Assembly (NCBI GenBank): GCA_002309575.1
Contig: DBXP01000027.1
Coordinates: 1-24,694, forward strand
Reading direction: 5' to 3'
Length of the DNA: 24,694 nt
Source: a bacterium UBP6_UBA1209
GTDB taxonomy: Bacteria > UBP6 > UBA1177
The notes under the pieces are model-generated. The model did no database searches, had not been told where the DNA came from, and saw only the letters and a program-made list of their open reading frames with translations. Positions within the stretch are counted from its first letter, which is position 1, and every line of letters begins with the position of its first letter. This document shows positions 6,469 to 15,245 of this stretch, in pieces. A program made the position numbers and the translations under genes.

Positions 6469-8724
6469 TTAAAAAAGCGCATCGACCGTTCCGGAGTATT
6501 TTTCCGCGAGTTCAGCGTTGAGTTCCGAAAGCTCTCCGGTGATGATCTCCTTCTTTTCGAGGAAGAAGATTATTTCGTAGATCTCTTCGTCAGTCACTAG
6601 CGGGAAGTCGGAAACGACAAGCGAGTTGAGCGACTTGACAAGGTCTGCGCGATGTTTCCGCGGGAGCAGTTCCGACGATGCAAGGTTCTTCAGAACGGCG
6701 CGGAAAAGCTTCAGATTGTCGGCAAAGAATTCCCGCAGAAGCGCGACGAACCAATCAGGAAAGGCAGATCTGTCGATCGAATACTCGGAGTTGAGCGAGC
6801 TGTAATAACCCATGATCGTCGATTCGAGGAACTCCGTCACAAAACCGAAAAATTCCGTATCGCGGAACAGCTCGCAGAAGAACGGCGCGAAAGTGAAGGC
6901 CGCCGAATTCTTGTAGAACTGCATCACAGGCTTTGATTTATGCGTCAGACGAAGGATCGTCTCCCTGCCGTCAGGCTTCTGTGAAATCTCCAGAACACCC
7001 TGTTTTCTGAGGCTTTCGCTGAGCTTAGAGCAATTCACATCAAGGTTGTTGAGGGCGTATGCAGTATGGATGTACGGCAGCGTCGTGATGATCTTCACGC
7101 ACTCCTCCATCCTCTCGACAAGTTCCCTCGGCGAAAGCTCCTTCAGTCCGAGCATGACCGCCGCAAAGATCGAAGCAAAGCTGACGACAGACGATTTTTC
7201 CTGTGTCTCGGCGATCTTGAACGCCGTCTCGACCGTAAACTTTCCGGTCAGCAGGATCGGCTGGGAAAAACGGATGTAAACCGGACCGTAACTGACCTTG
7301 AAGAGCGCCAGGACCTTCTTCCAGAAGTGGTCGGATTCCGGCGATTTGCCCTGAGTCTTCTCCTTTTTGTAATCCTCGATCTCCTGAAGTTTTTCATAGG
7401 TTATCGAGACCGGCACGACATACAGCCTCCGGCTGCTGCTCCTGGCGATTTCGGAGAACATCCCGAGCATCCCTGTCCGCGGAGAGCGTACCATTCCGCT
7501 GCGGGATCTGCCTCCCTCGATAAAAAACTCGACGCTGTAGCCGGCATCGATGATGTGGCCGATATAGTTCTGGAGCAGATTCTTGTAAAAAAGGTCGTCG
7601 TGAAAACTTCTGCGGATGAAGAAAGCACCCATTCTCCGCAGGATCGATCCCAGCGGGAAAAAATTGAGGTTGTCGCCCGCAACGACAAGCGGAACAGTAA
7701 CCTTCTCAAAATAGAGGACCCAGTTCAGGATCAGGTAGTCGAAGTAGCTTTTGTGGGTCGGAACGAAGATGATGTTGGAGTCCTGAACCGACCAGAGTTT
7801 CCTCAGTTCCAGGATCTCGTCCTGACTGTAGTCGAAGCGGGAAAAACGGGTCTTCATCAGCTTTCCCAGCCAGGCTGAAATCGTTTCGGCATAGACAGGG
7901 GTGTACTGCGCCGCCATCGCGTTCATCGTGTTGAGAGCAAGCTTTTTGTGGTACTCGCCCTCGAAGTCAAGCTCAAGCAGAGTATCGTTTTTCAGATCAC
8001 GCCAGTTGCGGAGCGAAGCCCCCGTAACGTTGCGCTTCGAGTTGTCCATCGTCTTGCAGAGCCTCTTCGCGAAATCCTCGATGGAGCCCTCGATCTTGCT
8101 TGTCGATGCGACCTCGATCCGCAGGGAGAGTTTCCGCCTTTTGAGCAGGAACATCACCAGCTCCCAGGGAGTCGACCAGAAATGATAGGGACCGGTGAGC
8201 TGGTTCAGCCAGTTCGGGATCTTCTCCTTCTGGTCAAGATTCTTATTCCAGAGGGTGATTATCGGGACGAAACGAACCTCGCAGTGGTTGATTTTCCGGA
8301 AGACCTCGATGAAATATTTGTTAAGCACCAGCTCCTCCGGCGAATCGACCGGAATGTAGAGCGACTGGATAAAGCAGTCCCTGAACTCGCTGTCGCCGAA
8401 ATGCGAGAAGATGAGCCGCATCACTTCGGAAAGCGGTCTGAAAAAGAGTGTTTTCGGGCCGAACGAAAGAGTCGGAGCCGCGATCCCGTTCTCGATCATG
8501 AAGCCGTTGATCAGAAACTGCTCGATTTTGCTGTGAATGCCCGAGATATAGATCGTTACCTGCTTTTTATCAGTGACGTTCTCACTTTTCAACGATTCGA
8601 AGCTCTGCGGATCGGGGATCTCGATATCGAACTTCCTATGGATAAACCGGTAGATAAACCTGTGGAATCTGTAAGAAAACTTATCATAGAACTTACGTTG
8701 GAAAAAGAAGCGGCTTATATTCAT
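6469..8724 (-). CDS. plsB: Glycerol-3-phosphate 1-O-acyltransferase (PlsB type)
   Basis: The enzyme acylates sn-glycerol-3-phosphate at position 1, the first step of membrane phospholipid synthesis, at the inner membrane. The protein has 751 residues; the E. coli enzyme is about 800. All four acyltransferase blocks are visible: HKSYFDYL with the HX4D pair His324 and Asp329, GAFFIRR at 366-372, FIEGGRSRSG at 401-410 and VVPVSITYE at 436-444. The N-terminus is very basic and aromatic (repeated RF/HRF), as expected for membrane association. The ATG at 8724 has only a weak Shine-Dalgarno (AGGG). The FG-GAP lipoprotein gene stops 12 bp upstream on the same strand, so plsB is probably read from that transcript. 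The small lipoprotein gene lies beyond its stop on the same strand. Confidence 0.93.
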   Translation of the reverse strand: MNISRFFFQRKFYDKFSYRFHRFIYRFIHRKFDIEIPDPQSFESLKSENVTDKKQVTIYISGIHSKIEQFLINGFMIENGIAAPTLSFGPKTLFFRPLSEVMRLIFSHFGDSEFRDCFIQSLYIPVDSPEELVLNKYFIEVFRKINHCEVRFVPIITLWNKNLDQKEKIPNWLNQLTGPYHFWSTPWELVMFLLKRRKLSLRIEVASTSKIEGSIEDFAKRLCKTMDNSKRNVTGASLRNWRDLKNDTLLELDFEGEYHKKLALNTMNAMAAQYTPVYAETISAWLGKLMKTRFSRFDYSQDEILELRKLWSVQDSNIIFVPTHKSYFDYLILNWVLYFEKVTVPLVVAGDNLNFFPLGSILRRMGAFFIRRSFHDDLFYKNLLQNYIGHIIDAGYSVEFFIEGGRSRSGMVRSPRTGMLGMFSEIARSSSRRLYVVPVSITYEKLQEIEDYKKEKTQGKSPESDHFWKKVLALFKVSYGPVYIRFSQPILLTGKFTVETAFKIAETQEKSSVVSFASIFAAVMLGLKELSPRELVERMEECVKIITTLPYIHTAYALNNLDVNCSKLSESLRKQGVLEISQKPDGRETILRLTHKSKPVMQFYKNSAAFTFAPFFCELFRDTEFFGFVTEFLESTIMGYYSSLNSEYSIDRSAFPDWFVALLREFFADNLKLFRAVLKNLASSELLPRKHRADLVKSLNSLVVSDFPLVTDEEIYEIIFFLEKKEIITGELSELNAELAEKYSGTVDALF

Positions 8725-8736
8725 TCTGCCCTGAAA

Positions 8737-10248
8737 CTAAAAGCTGTGGATATACTCCGGTTTTCCGACAACAAGGCTCTCCTTGCCGCTTCCGTCGATA
8801 TCGCCGAGATTCGAAACGCTGTATCCGAAGCCGCCGCTAGCCTCCTCCGGCTGCCACGGACAGAGCTGCGGAGCCGCAAAGCCATCCTCTCCGAATTCCG
8901 CACAGACGAGCGCACCGCCGCCGGCGAAATATTTGCCGCCGATAACGATCATCTCTCTGCCGTCTGAGATCTTTACGATATCAAAATCGGATGCCGGACT
9001 GTCGCCAAGCTCCGGAAGCTGGTCCAGCTGCATGTCTACCCTGTGCTCGATATCGGAAGTCGGAAAAAGGTGGACAGTGCCGCGTTCGCCCTCGCTCGGT
9101 GCTACCGTCCCGATATACTTCTGCCCTGCGATTTCGACAACTTTCAGAGCCGTACCGAACTGACTTCCCTCAACTCCGTAGAGCTTGACGTCAGCTCCCG
9201 TCTGCCAGTCGCTGCCCGAAAGATAGATGTAGATCCCGCCGCCGTTCGAAGCATAAGAATCACTCTTCAGCCCCCATCCGCCGATCAAGAGATCCGGCCG
9301 GCCGTCGCCGTTGATGTCTGATTTCGCCATGTTCGAGCCGAAATACTGCATTTTTTCCGAAAGCTCCGGCAGAAGGACCCATGTTTCGTGCTCGGAAAGC
9401 CCCTCCGGACCACCCGCGAAGTGCGCCGCCATGCCTGGACTTCCGCCGCCCTGAAGTTCCGGTCCCGCGTTCTGACCACCGGCAAAAACATCGTCGAAGC
9501 CGTCGCCGTCGTAATCGAGGCAGGCAAGCGACTGACCGAGGCTGTCAGCCTTCTGCTGATAGGCAGACGAAAGCGTCGAAACCGAACTGTTCTCGCTGCT
9601 CCAGCCGGACTCATCGCCGTAAAACGCGATAACCTGACCTGATGCGTAAAGACCGTTGTTTTCGGCGAGGTGTGCCGAGACAACAATGTCGTCGAAACCG
9701 TCGCCGTTGATGTCACAGGCTGCAAAACTCATACCGAAACCGGCCTGAAGAAGCATATCAGGATGCGTCAGAACAAACTTTGCATCGTCGATCGAATTTA
9801 CCGGAGCACCCTTTTCAAATATGTGGAGAGCTCCCGTAGCGTTATTGAAATCATACGAGGGGAAGGATTCGTGAAGCGCCGAAACGCCCCAGTATCTTTC
9901 GTTCAGCGGCAGGAGCGTAAAACCGAAAAATCCGCCGTGACCGAGTATTTCAGCGGTCGAGACCTCACCTTCGAAATCCGAAAAAATATAGATCCCTCCG
10001 GTCTGGACGTCGTCTGAGGTCTCCGAATCTGGGGAGGTGTCGTCATCCGGTTCATCCGCCGCTGGATCGTCTGAATCGTCAGCCGCGGTATCGTCAGGTT
10101 CTGTATCGTCGGCATCGGGAACGACCGGTCCAACGTTATCTGAATCAGGTTGGATATCGTTATCGGTCTTCTCTCCGGACGAGCCTCCGCAGGCACACAA
10201 AAAGAGGACAAAAACCATGGCTAAAAATAAAAATCCGAACTGTTTCAT
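8737..10248 (-). CDS. FG-GAP (integrin-like) beta-propeller lipoprotein
   Basis: The protein has 503 residues. The ATG at 10248 is chosen because GGAGGG precedes it and a lipoprotein signal follows (MKQFGFLFLAMVFVLFLCAC, Cys20). Translation could be extended upstream to 10314, but this would bury the signal. After the lipid anchor comes a strongly acidic Asp/Pro/Thr linker of about 60 residues. The rest contains FG-GAP type calcium-binding blades: DINGDGFDDIVVSAH, DYDGDGFDDVFAGG, DINGDGRPDLLIGG and a last DIDGSGKESLVVG. This indicates a seven-bladed propeller held at the outer surface or in the periplasm, probably for binding a ligand or protein. No catalytic motif is seen. It is divergent from ribD (79 bp apart) and 12 bp upstream of plsB; no functional link to lipid synthesis is evident. 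Confidence 0.85.
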   Translation of the reverse strand: MKQFGFLFLAMVFVLFLCACGGSSGEKTDNDIQPDSDNVGPVVPDADDTEPDDTAADDSDDPAADEPDDDTSPDSETSDDVQTGGIYIFSDFEGEVSTAEILGHGGFFGFTLLPLNERYWGVSALHESFPSYDFNNATGALHIFEKGAPVNSIDDAKFVLTHPDMLLQAGFGMSFAACDINGDGFDDIVVSAHLAENNGLYASGQVIAFYGDESGWSSENSSVSTLSSAYQQKADSLGQSLACLDYDGDGFDDVFAGGQNAGPELQGGGSPGMAAHFAGGPEGLSEHETWVLLPELSEKMQYFGSNMAKSDINGDGRPDLLIGGWGLKSDSYASNGGGIYIYLSGSDWQTGADVKLYGVEGSQFGTALKVVEIAGQKYIGTVAPSEGERGTVHLFPTSDIEHRVDMQLDQLPELGDSPASDFDIVKISDGREMIVIGGKYFAGGGALVCAEFGEDGFAAPQLCPWQPEEASGGFGYSVSNLGDIDGSGKESLVVGKPEYIHSF

Positions 10249-10327
10249 CGCACCCTCCAAGAAAATTCTGAAAATTTTACTGTTTTTAAAAAAAATTGAT
10301 AGAGTAAGCCGCATTTTGGGAAAATTT

Positions 10328-11425
10328 ATGGTTTTGAGGCATCAAGTGACTGAAATTAATAATGAAATTTTGCAAAAAATGATGGAGCGGGCCCTTTGGC
10401 TTTCGACACTTTCAACGACAAAGACCTACCCTAACCCGAAAGTCGGTGCCGTGATTTTCGACGATTCCGGGAAAATCGTCTCGGAAGGATTCACTCAGGA
10501 GTACGGCGGCGACCACGCGGAGGCGTCGGCACTTCGCAAAACCGGTTTTGCCGCCAACGGTCTGAACATGGCTGTGACTCTCGAGCCCTGCAACCACTTC
10601 GGCAAGACTCCGCCTTGCTCAGAGGCTGTTCTGAAGGCGGGGATCAAAAGGGTCTTCATCGCAAAACGGGAAGAGAATCCGAAGGCGCAGAACGGCGCCG
10701 CCTTCCTTACCGAACACGGTGTTGAGGTCCGCTTTTGCGAAGAGTTCGCAGGCAAAACAGAGGAGATCAACCGCTTTTTTTTCAAAGGGATCCGTGAAAA
10801 TCTGCCGTGGATCACCGTCAAGACGGCGACATCAGCCGACGGTTTCATAACGAAAAAGATCGGGGAAAAAACTTTGATCACAGGAGATCCGGCACAGATT
10901 TACGTCCATGGACTCAGAAGTTCGCACATGGCAATAGCAGTCGGCGCCGGAACTGTCAACATCGACGACCCGCTTCTTACCGTCAGGCGCATCCAGGGGT
11001 TCGATCCGCAGCCTGTCATCTTCAGCAAGACCCTTAATCTTGATATAAATTCAAAGATCCTGAAACGTGATCCGATAATTTTTACCGTCTCCGGCGAACA
11101 AGAAAAGCTTGAGACTCTCGGTGAGCTGGGCTGCAAAGTTGAAGTCATGGAGAAAGATTTCAGGATCATCGACACACTCCGTCTGCTTTTCGGAAAATAC
11201 AGGATAAATTCGCTTCTAGTCGAAGGCGGAGCAAAGCTTATCGGCTCATTTCTCTCCGAAGGAACCGTTGACGAATTCCAGATCCTGAGATCAAAGGCTG
11301 TTTTCGGCGGCGGAGTTGCCCTTTTTGACACAATCGGCCTGGAAATCTTTAAGCGTAATTATGAACTTAAAGAGAAAAGGGAACTTGACTGCGATCTTTT
11401 GGAAATACTTAGAAAAATCAAATAA
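10328..11425 (+). CDS. ribD: Bifunctional riboflavin biosynthesis deaminase/reductase RibD
   Basis: The enzyme deaminates the pyrimidinone amine formed from GTP and then reduces the ribose side chain, two steps of riboflavin synthesis in the cytoplasm. The zinc deaminase site is intact: GDHAEASAL with His63 and Glu65, and TLEPCNHFGKTPPC with Cys88 and Cys97. The reductase half begins near 155 (VKTATSADGFI, TLITG, LRSSHMAIAVGAGTVNIDDPLLT) and ends with LLVEGGAKLIGSFL. With ATG 10328 the protein has 365 residues, matching the E. coli length of 367. GTG 10346, with GAGG 6 nt upstream, is a reasonable alternative start. No ribE, ribBA or ribH gene is adjacent, so it stands outside a rib operon here. 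Its stop is 6 bp from that of the convergent cyclase gene. Confidence 0.95.
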   Translation: MVLRHQVTEINNEILQKMMERALWLSTLSTTKTYPNPKVGAVIFDDSGKIVSEGFTQEYGGDHAEASALRKTGFAANGLNMAVTLEPCNHFGKTPPCSEAVLKAGIKRVFIAKREENPKAQNGAAFLTEHGVEVRFCEEFAGKTEEINRFFFKGIRENLPWITVKTATSADGFITKKIGEKTLITGDPAQIYVHGLRSSHMAIAVGAGTVNIDDPLLTVRRIQGFDPQPVIFSKTLNLDINSKILKRDPIIFTVSGEQEKLETLGELGCKVEVMEKDFRIIDTLRLLFGKYRINSLLVEGGAKLIGSFLSEGTVDEFQILRSKAVFGGGVALFDTIGLEIFKRNYELKEKRELDCDLLEILRKIK

Positions 11426-11431
11426 TTTAAG

Positions 11432-14400
11432 CTACTTACCAGAATTCATAACTGAAATCTTCTCTTTATAGACAGCGTTCGGAGCAACACTGTAAAGTGA
11501 CTCGAAGAGTTTTGTCGCCTCATTTTTGTACTGCTCGTCGCGGGTGATCATGAAGAGCTCGAAATAGATGTCTGCCTGATTCTCCTGGTTAGTCTCGTTC
11601 TCAAGCATCGCCTTGATGTTTTTGACTGCTGACTCTGGATCCTTCTGAGCGACAAGCTTCCATTTCAGAAGCTCGCATGAAAAGATAATCGACGCTCTCT
11701 TTACCTCTTCGCTGATTTTGAGCGCCTTTTCATCCATGGCGCTCGCATCATCGTAGCGGCCCATTTTATGAAGGAGATCAGCCTTTTCGTATAAAAATTC
11801 GCAGGTAAGCGATGCGATATTGAGCTTTTCACCGAGTTCGATAGCGGAATCGTAGCATTTAAAGGATACATCGTACTTTCCGATACGCTTTTCGATATTG
11901 CCCTCCATCGCGTAGGCAAGCGCGATCTGACGGATATTTCCGAGATCCTTCGCTATCTCCATCTGCGAATGAACAAGCTCCTTTGCCTCCTCGTAGAATC
12001 CCTGACGGATCTTCAGCTCGGCGAGGTTGTTCGAAGTGTAGCTGATGTAAGACCTGATGCCGAATTTCTTATAGGTTTCGAGTGCGTGGCTGTAACAATC
12101 CGCCGCATTGTTGAAGTCGTTTAGATACAAATAAATCAGACCGAGGTTGTTCTTTGCAACTGCGATGTCGATCGCGTTTCCCATCTCCTCGGCGAGCTTC
12201 AGCTGACTCTTATAATATCCAAGAGCAGTGTTGTAGTCCCCGCGGTAATAGGCGACTCCGCCCATGTAGCGGTATGAAAGGGCTGTTCCGGCCTTATCGT
12301 CGATCTCCTGGGCAAGTCTGAGCTTCTCCTTGAAGTGCTCGAGCGCATCGTCCATTTCGCCTTTGTAGTAGTGGATCAAGCCCCTGTAGCCCTCGACTTC
12401 GCATCTGCCCTGAGTGTTGCCGAGTTTCGCATAAATTTCATAGGCAGTATCAAGAAGAGGCGAAGATTCGTCGTAGCGACCCTTTTCGAGGAGCATATTG
12501 GCAAACGCCTTCATGCTGCCGGCGATCAGAAGGTCGTTGTTGATCTTCTTCGAGCGGTCGAGGTTCTCCTTGAAAATTTTTTCCGCAAGATCCCACTTTC
12601 CGGTGAGTTTGTAGATACCGCCCAGAAGCTGGCCGACCTCGATGATTTCACTGTCGTCGGTAAGGAGGTTGATAAGCTTTTCATAGAGCATCTCAGCCTC
12701 TTCGTTGTGGTACTGCGATTTCGCGTAGTCCGCTGCCTTGCGAAGATAGATAAGCTGCTTTTCAAGGTTTTCCGACTTTTCAAAGTGGAAAGCCAGTGTC
12801 GAATAATATTTTGCCTCGTTGGGATAGTTCTGTTCGACAGATACCGCGATTTTGCGGTGGATCTCCTTAAGGCGCGCCTTGAGCTGCATCGAATAGGCAG
12901 CGTCACGAAGAAGCGAGTGGCGGAAATAGTACATCATCTCGGATATTTCATCCCAGATAAGCTCCTCGGTGCCGTCCTTCAGAAGTTCCTTGAAGTTTTT
13001 AACGTCGTTCGTTATCTCCCTGAGGATCGAAAGATCGATCTCGTTGCCGATGACCGAAGCTCTCGAAACAAGATCCTTCAGGTGCGAAGGAAGTCTGTCG
13101 AGACGGCTGACCAGAAGCGAGTTCACGCCGCTCGGGACCTCGATCCTGTCGTTTTTCAGAACGAAGAAGTCGTCGACCTTCTCGAAGCAGTTCTTGTCGA
13201 CCATGAAGAGAACGAGCTGTTCGACGAAGAAGGGGTTTCCTTCCGTTCTGGAGAAGATGAACTTCGCGACCTCGGAACGGATCTTTCCGCCCAGAAGCTT
13301 TTCAACGAGAGATCCGACCTCGACATCGGAAAGTTTTTCAATGACGGCGCTGCGGAAGCGGTTGTCTTCGGTATTCGGAAGGAATTCGAGCTTCGTGCCG
13401 TCATCGTTGAGTCTCGAAAGCAGATAGACGGCGACCTTGTGCTCGTCAAGCTTTGCGACAATGGTCTTCAGGACGCTGAGAGAGTCACCGTCGACCGAAA
13501 GCATATCGTCAAAAACAAGCATGAGCGGTCTGATCTCCGCAATCGCCGAGAAGAAGTCGTTCAAAGCGAAGACGGTGTTCTCGAATCTCGCCTTACCGTC
13601 GAGCATATCGTAAACCGAGCCCTCCCAGAAGAGCCCTGCAAGCGCAGCTATGTAAATTTTGCTGTCCTCAAATTTTTCGTGCATCGAGACGATCTGCGAT
13701 GAAATCTCCTGCCACTTTTTCTCGAAGTTCTGCTTGTTTTCCTCGTCCGACCCCTTCTCGACCTGGTTGAAAAGCTTGTGGAAGAAGGAGTTGAAAAGGT
13801 TCATCGACTGGCGGAGGATCGGGTCACAGCCAAGCGAGAAGATGGTGAATTCCTTGGAGAATTTCTTTTTTATCTCATAAATGATCCTCGATTTTCCGAT
13901 ACCTGCCTCGCCGTAAAGCGTCATGCAGTGAAGCCTGCCGGTGTCACGCGCCTTTTCGCAGACCGATGAAATGTCGGCAAGTTCCGAAGCTCTGCCGGTG
14001 AAAGGTGTCGAGAAGACGGATCCCTCCTCGCGTCTGAGCCTCCCCTTGATCTCAAAGACCTCGACAGGAACGTCGATCCCTTTGAATTCGAAGTTGCCCA
14101 TGCTTTCGAGGACATACATCTTTTTAGCCTTTTCCGCCGCCTTTCCGGCGATCCAGTTGCCGCCGAAACGGGCCTTCATCATGATCCTTGCCGAGAGGTT
14201 TACGTTGTCGCCGAGCGCAGTGTATGCAGATCTTTTGATACTGCCCGTAAAGCCCGCGTAGACAACACCCTCGGTAATACCGCAGCGGATCTCTGTCGTG
14301 CAGTTCTTTTCGATCTCGTTGATGCAGTCTATCGCTCTTTCGAGGTTGTCCTCATAACTTATCGGAGCTCCGAAAAGTGCAAGAAGCGTTGCGCCCTTGT

Positions 14401-15229
14401 CTCCGAAATCGAAGCCGCTGATATAGCCGCCGTACTTCTGAACGTGGCTTGCGAGATATTCAAGCATCTTCTCGATTTCGGGGATCTCCTTTGAAATTTT
14501 ATAGGAGATGAAGAGAGAAACGATCTCGCGGAACTCTCCGGAGATCTGCTGAGCCAGAACTGCGTCCGGGATGAACATCTTGAGCTCGGAAAGCGTCGGT
14601 TCGTTGTTTGAAGCGGTCTCGGGAGCCGTGAAGGTGACCGAGTCAACGAAGTGCGCATCCTCCTTCATGTGGCAGACAAGGCAGCTTGAAAGCTTGTCGT
14701 AGACCTTGTCGTCGATGCAGATGTCAAGCCCAGAGCAGTGATGCTCCGCGCCAGCAGCCTCGTCGATGACGTCGCCGAAGAAGAGGAAGTGCCTGAGGTT
14801 CTCCTCACCCTTTGCGGCGATCCAGTTGAAGCGGCCGATCGAGATCCCGGCCTTTGCGGAAATTTTAAAGATCTGCCCTTTGTGCGAAAGAGTCGGATTC
14901 TCGATAAAGAATTTACGGATCTCAAGCGCAACCGAAATCGCCCTTTTACCGTCATCATCACGGAAAACCGCAGTGAAAGCGTCACCGGCAAAATTCAGGA
15001 TGAAACCGTTTTTGCTGTAAACGGACTCGATCAGGGGCGAGAAGATCGTGTTCATGAAGGTCGAAAGGGTCTCTGCGCCGTCCGAGCCGCTCGCCATGAG
15101 GAGCCTCGTCATGTTGGTGAAGCCCGAAATGTCCACAAACAAAACGGACGCATCTACTGCAGAGGTCTTTTTGTCGCCTTCTACATTAAAAAAGCCAAGC
15201 TGCTTTAAGTCGGGAATCAAATTTCTCAC
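11432..15229 (-). CDS. Two-headed class III adenylyl/guanylyl cyclase fused to P-loop ATPase and TPR repeats
   Basis: The protein has 1265 residues and begins at a GTG (15229) with GAGGA 7-8 nt upstream. Residues about 25-180 form a first cyclase homology domain with both metal-binding aspartates, Asp33 in LFVDISGFT and Asp83 in FAGDAFTAVF. Residues about 235-395 form a second one, where those positions are Ser242 and Ala280, but which carries the transition-state pair Asn344 and Arg348 in GDNVNLSAR. The two halves thus look like one composite active site, as in mammalian soluble adenylyl cyclase. A STAND-like ATPase follows, with Walker A GEAGIGKS (440-447) and Walker B LMLVFDD (569-575). 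About ten TPR-like helical repeats fill roughly 850-1260. There is no signal peptide or membrane segment, so it is cytoplasmic. It is the last gene of a three-gene unit, 16 bp after the kelch lipoprotein. ATP or GTP specificity cannot be assigned safely. Confidence 0.9.
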   Translation of the reverse strand: MRNLIPDLKQLGFFNVEGDKKTSAVDASVLFVDISGFTNMTRLLMASGSDGAETLSTFMNTIFSPLIESVYSKNGFILNFAGDAFTAVFRDDDGKRAISVALEIRKFFIENPTLSHKGQIFKISAKAGISIGRFNWIAAKGEENLRHFLFFGDVIDEAAGAEHHCSGLDICIDDKVYDKLSSCLVCHMKEDAHFVDSVTFTAPETASNNEPTLSELKMFIPDAVLAQQISGEFREIVSLFISYKISKEIPEIEKMLEYLASHVQKYGGYISGFDFGDKGATLLALFGAPISYEDNLERAIDCINEIEKNCTTEIRCGITEGVVYAGFTGSIKRSAYTALGDNVNLSARIMMKARFGGNWIAGKAAEKAKKMYVLESMGNFEFKGIDVPVEVFEIKGRLRREEGSVFSTPFTGRASELADISSVCEKARDTGRLHCMTLYGEAGIGKSRIIYEIKKKFSKEFTIFSLGCDPILRQSMNLFNSFFHKLFNQVEKGSDEENKQNFEKKWQEISSQIVSMHEKFEDSKIYIAALAGLFWEGSVYDMLDGKARFENTVFALNDFFSAIAEIRPLMLVFDDMLSVDGDSLSVLKTIVAKLDEHKVAVYLLSRLNDDGTKLEFLPNTEDNRFRSAVIEKLSDVEVGSLVEKLLGGKIRSEVAKFIFSRTEGNPFFVEQLVLFMVDKNCFEKVDDFFVLKNDRIEVPSGVNSLLVSRLDRLPSHLKDLVSRASVIGNEIDLSILREITNDVKNFKELLKDGTEELIWDEISEMMYYFRHSLLRDAAYSMQLKARLKEIHRKIAVSVEQNYPNEAKYYSTLAFHFEKSENLEKQLIYLRKAADYAKSQYHNEEAEMLYEKLINLLTDDSEIIEVGQLLGGIYKLTGKWDLAEKIFKENLDRSKKINNDLLIAGSMKAFANMLLEKGRYDESSPLLDTAYEIYAKLGNTQGRCEVEGYRGLIHYYKGEMDDALEHFKEKLRLAQEIDDKAGTALSYRYMGGVAYYRGDYNTALGYYKSQLKLAEEMGNAIDIAVAKNNLGLIYLYLNDFNNAADCYSHALETYKKFGIRSYISYTSNNLAELKIRQGFYEEAKELVHSQMEIAKDLGNIRQIALAYAMEGNIEKRIGKYDVSFKCYDSAIELGEKLNIASLTCEFLYEKADLLHKMGRYDDASAMDEKALKISEEVKRASIIFSCELLKWKLVAQKDPESAVKNIKAMLENETNQENQADIYFELFMITRDEQYKNEATKLFESLYSVAPNAVYKEKISVMNSGK

Positions 15230-15245
15230 TGTCTGTTCCTCTTGG

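Noticed and set aside
7948..8967. 339-residue open frame on the plus strand
   Set aside because: It is antisense to plsB and runs into the FG-GAP gene, with no domain and no ribosome binding site. It is a shadow of the real genes.
12335..13702. 455-residue open frame on the plus strand
   Set aside because: It lies fully antisense to the cyclase-ATPase-TPR gene, has no recognisable domains, and its codon pattern is explained by the constraint on the opposite strand. The minus-strand protein has clear motifs.
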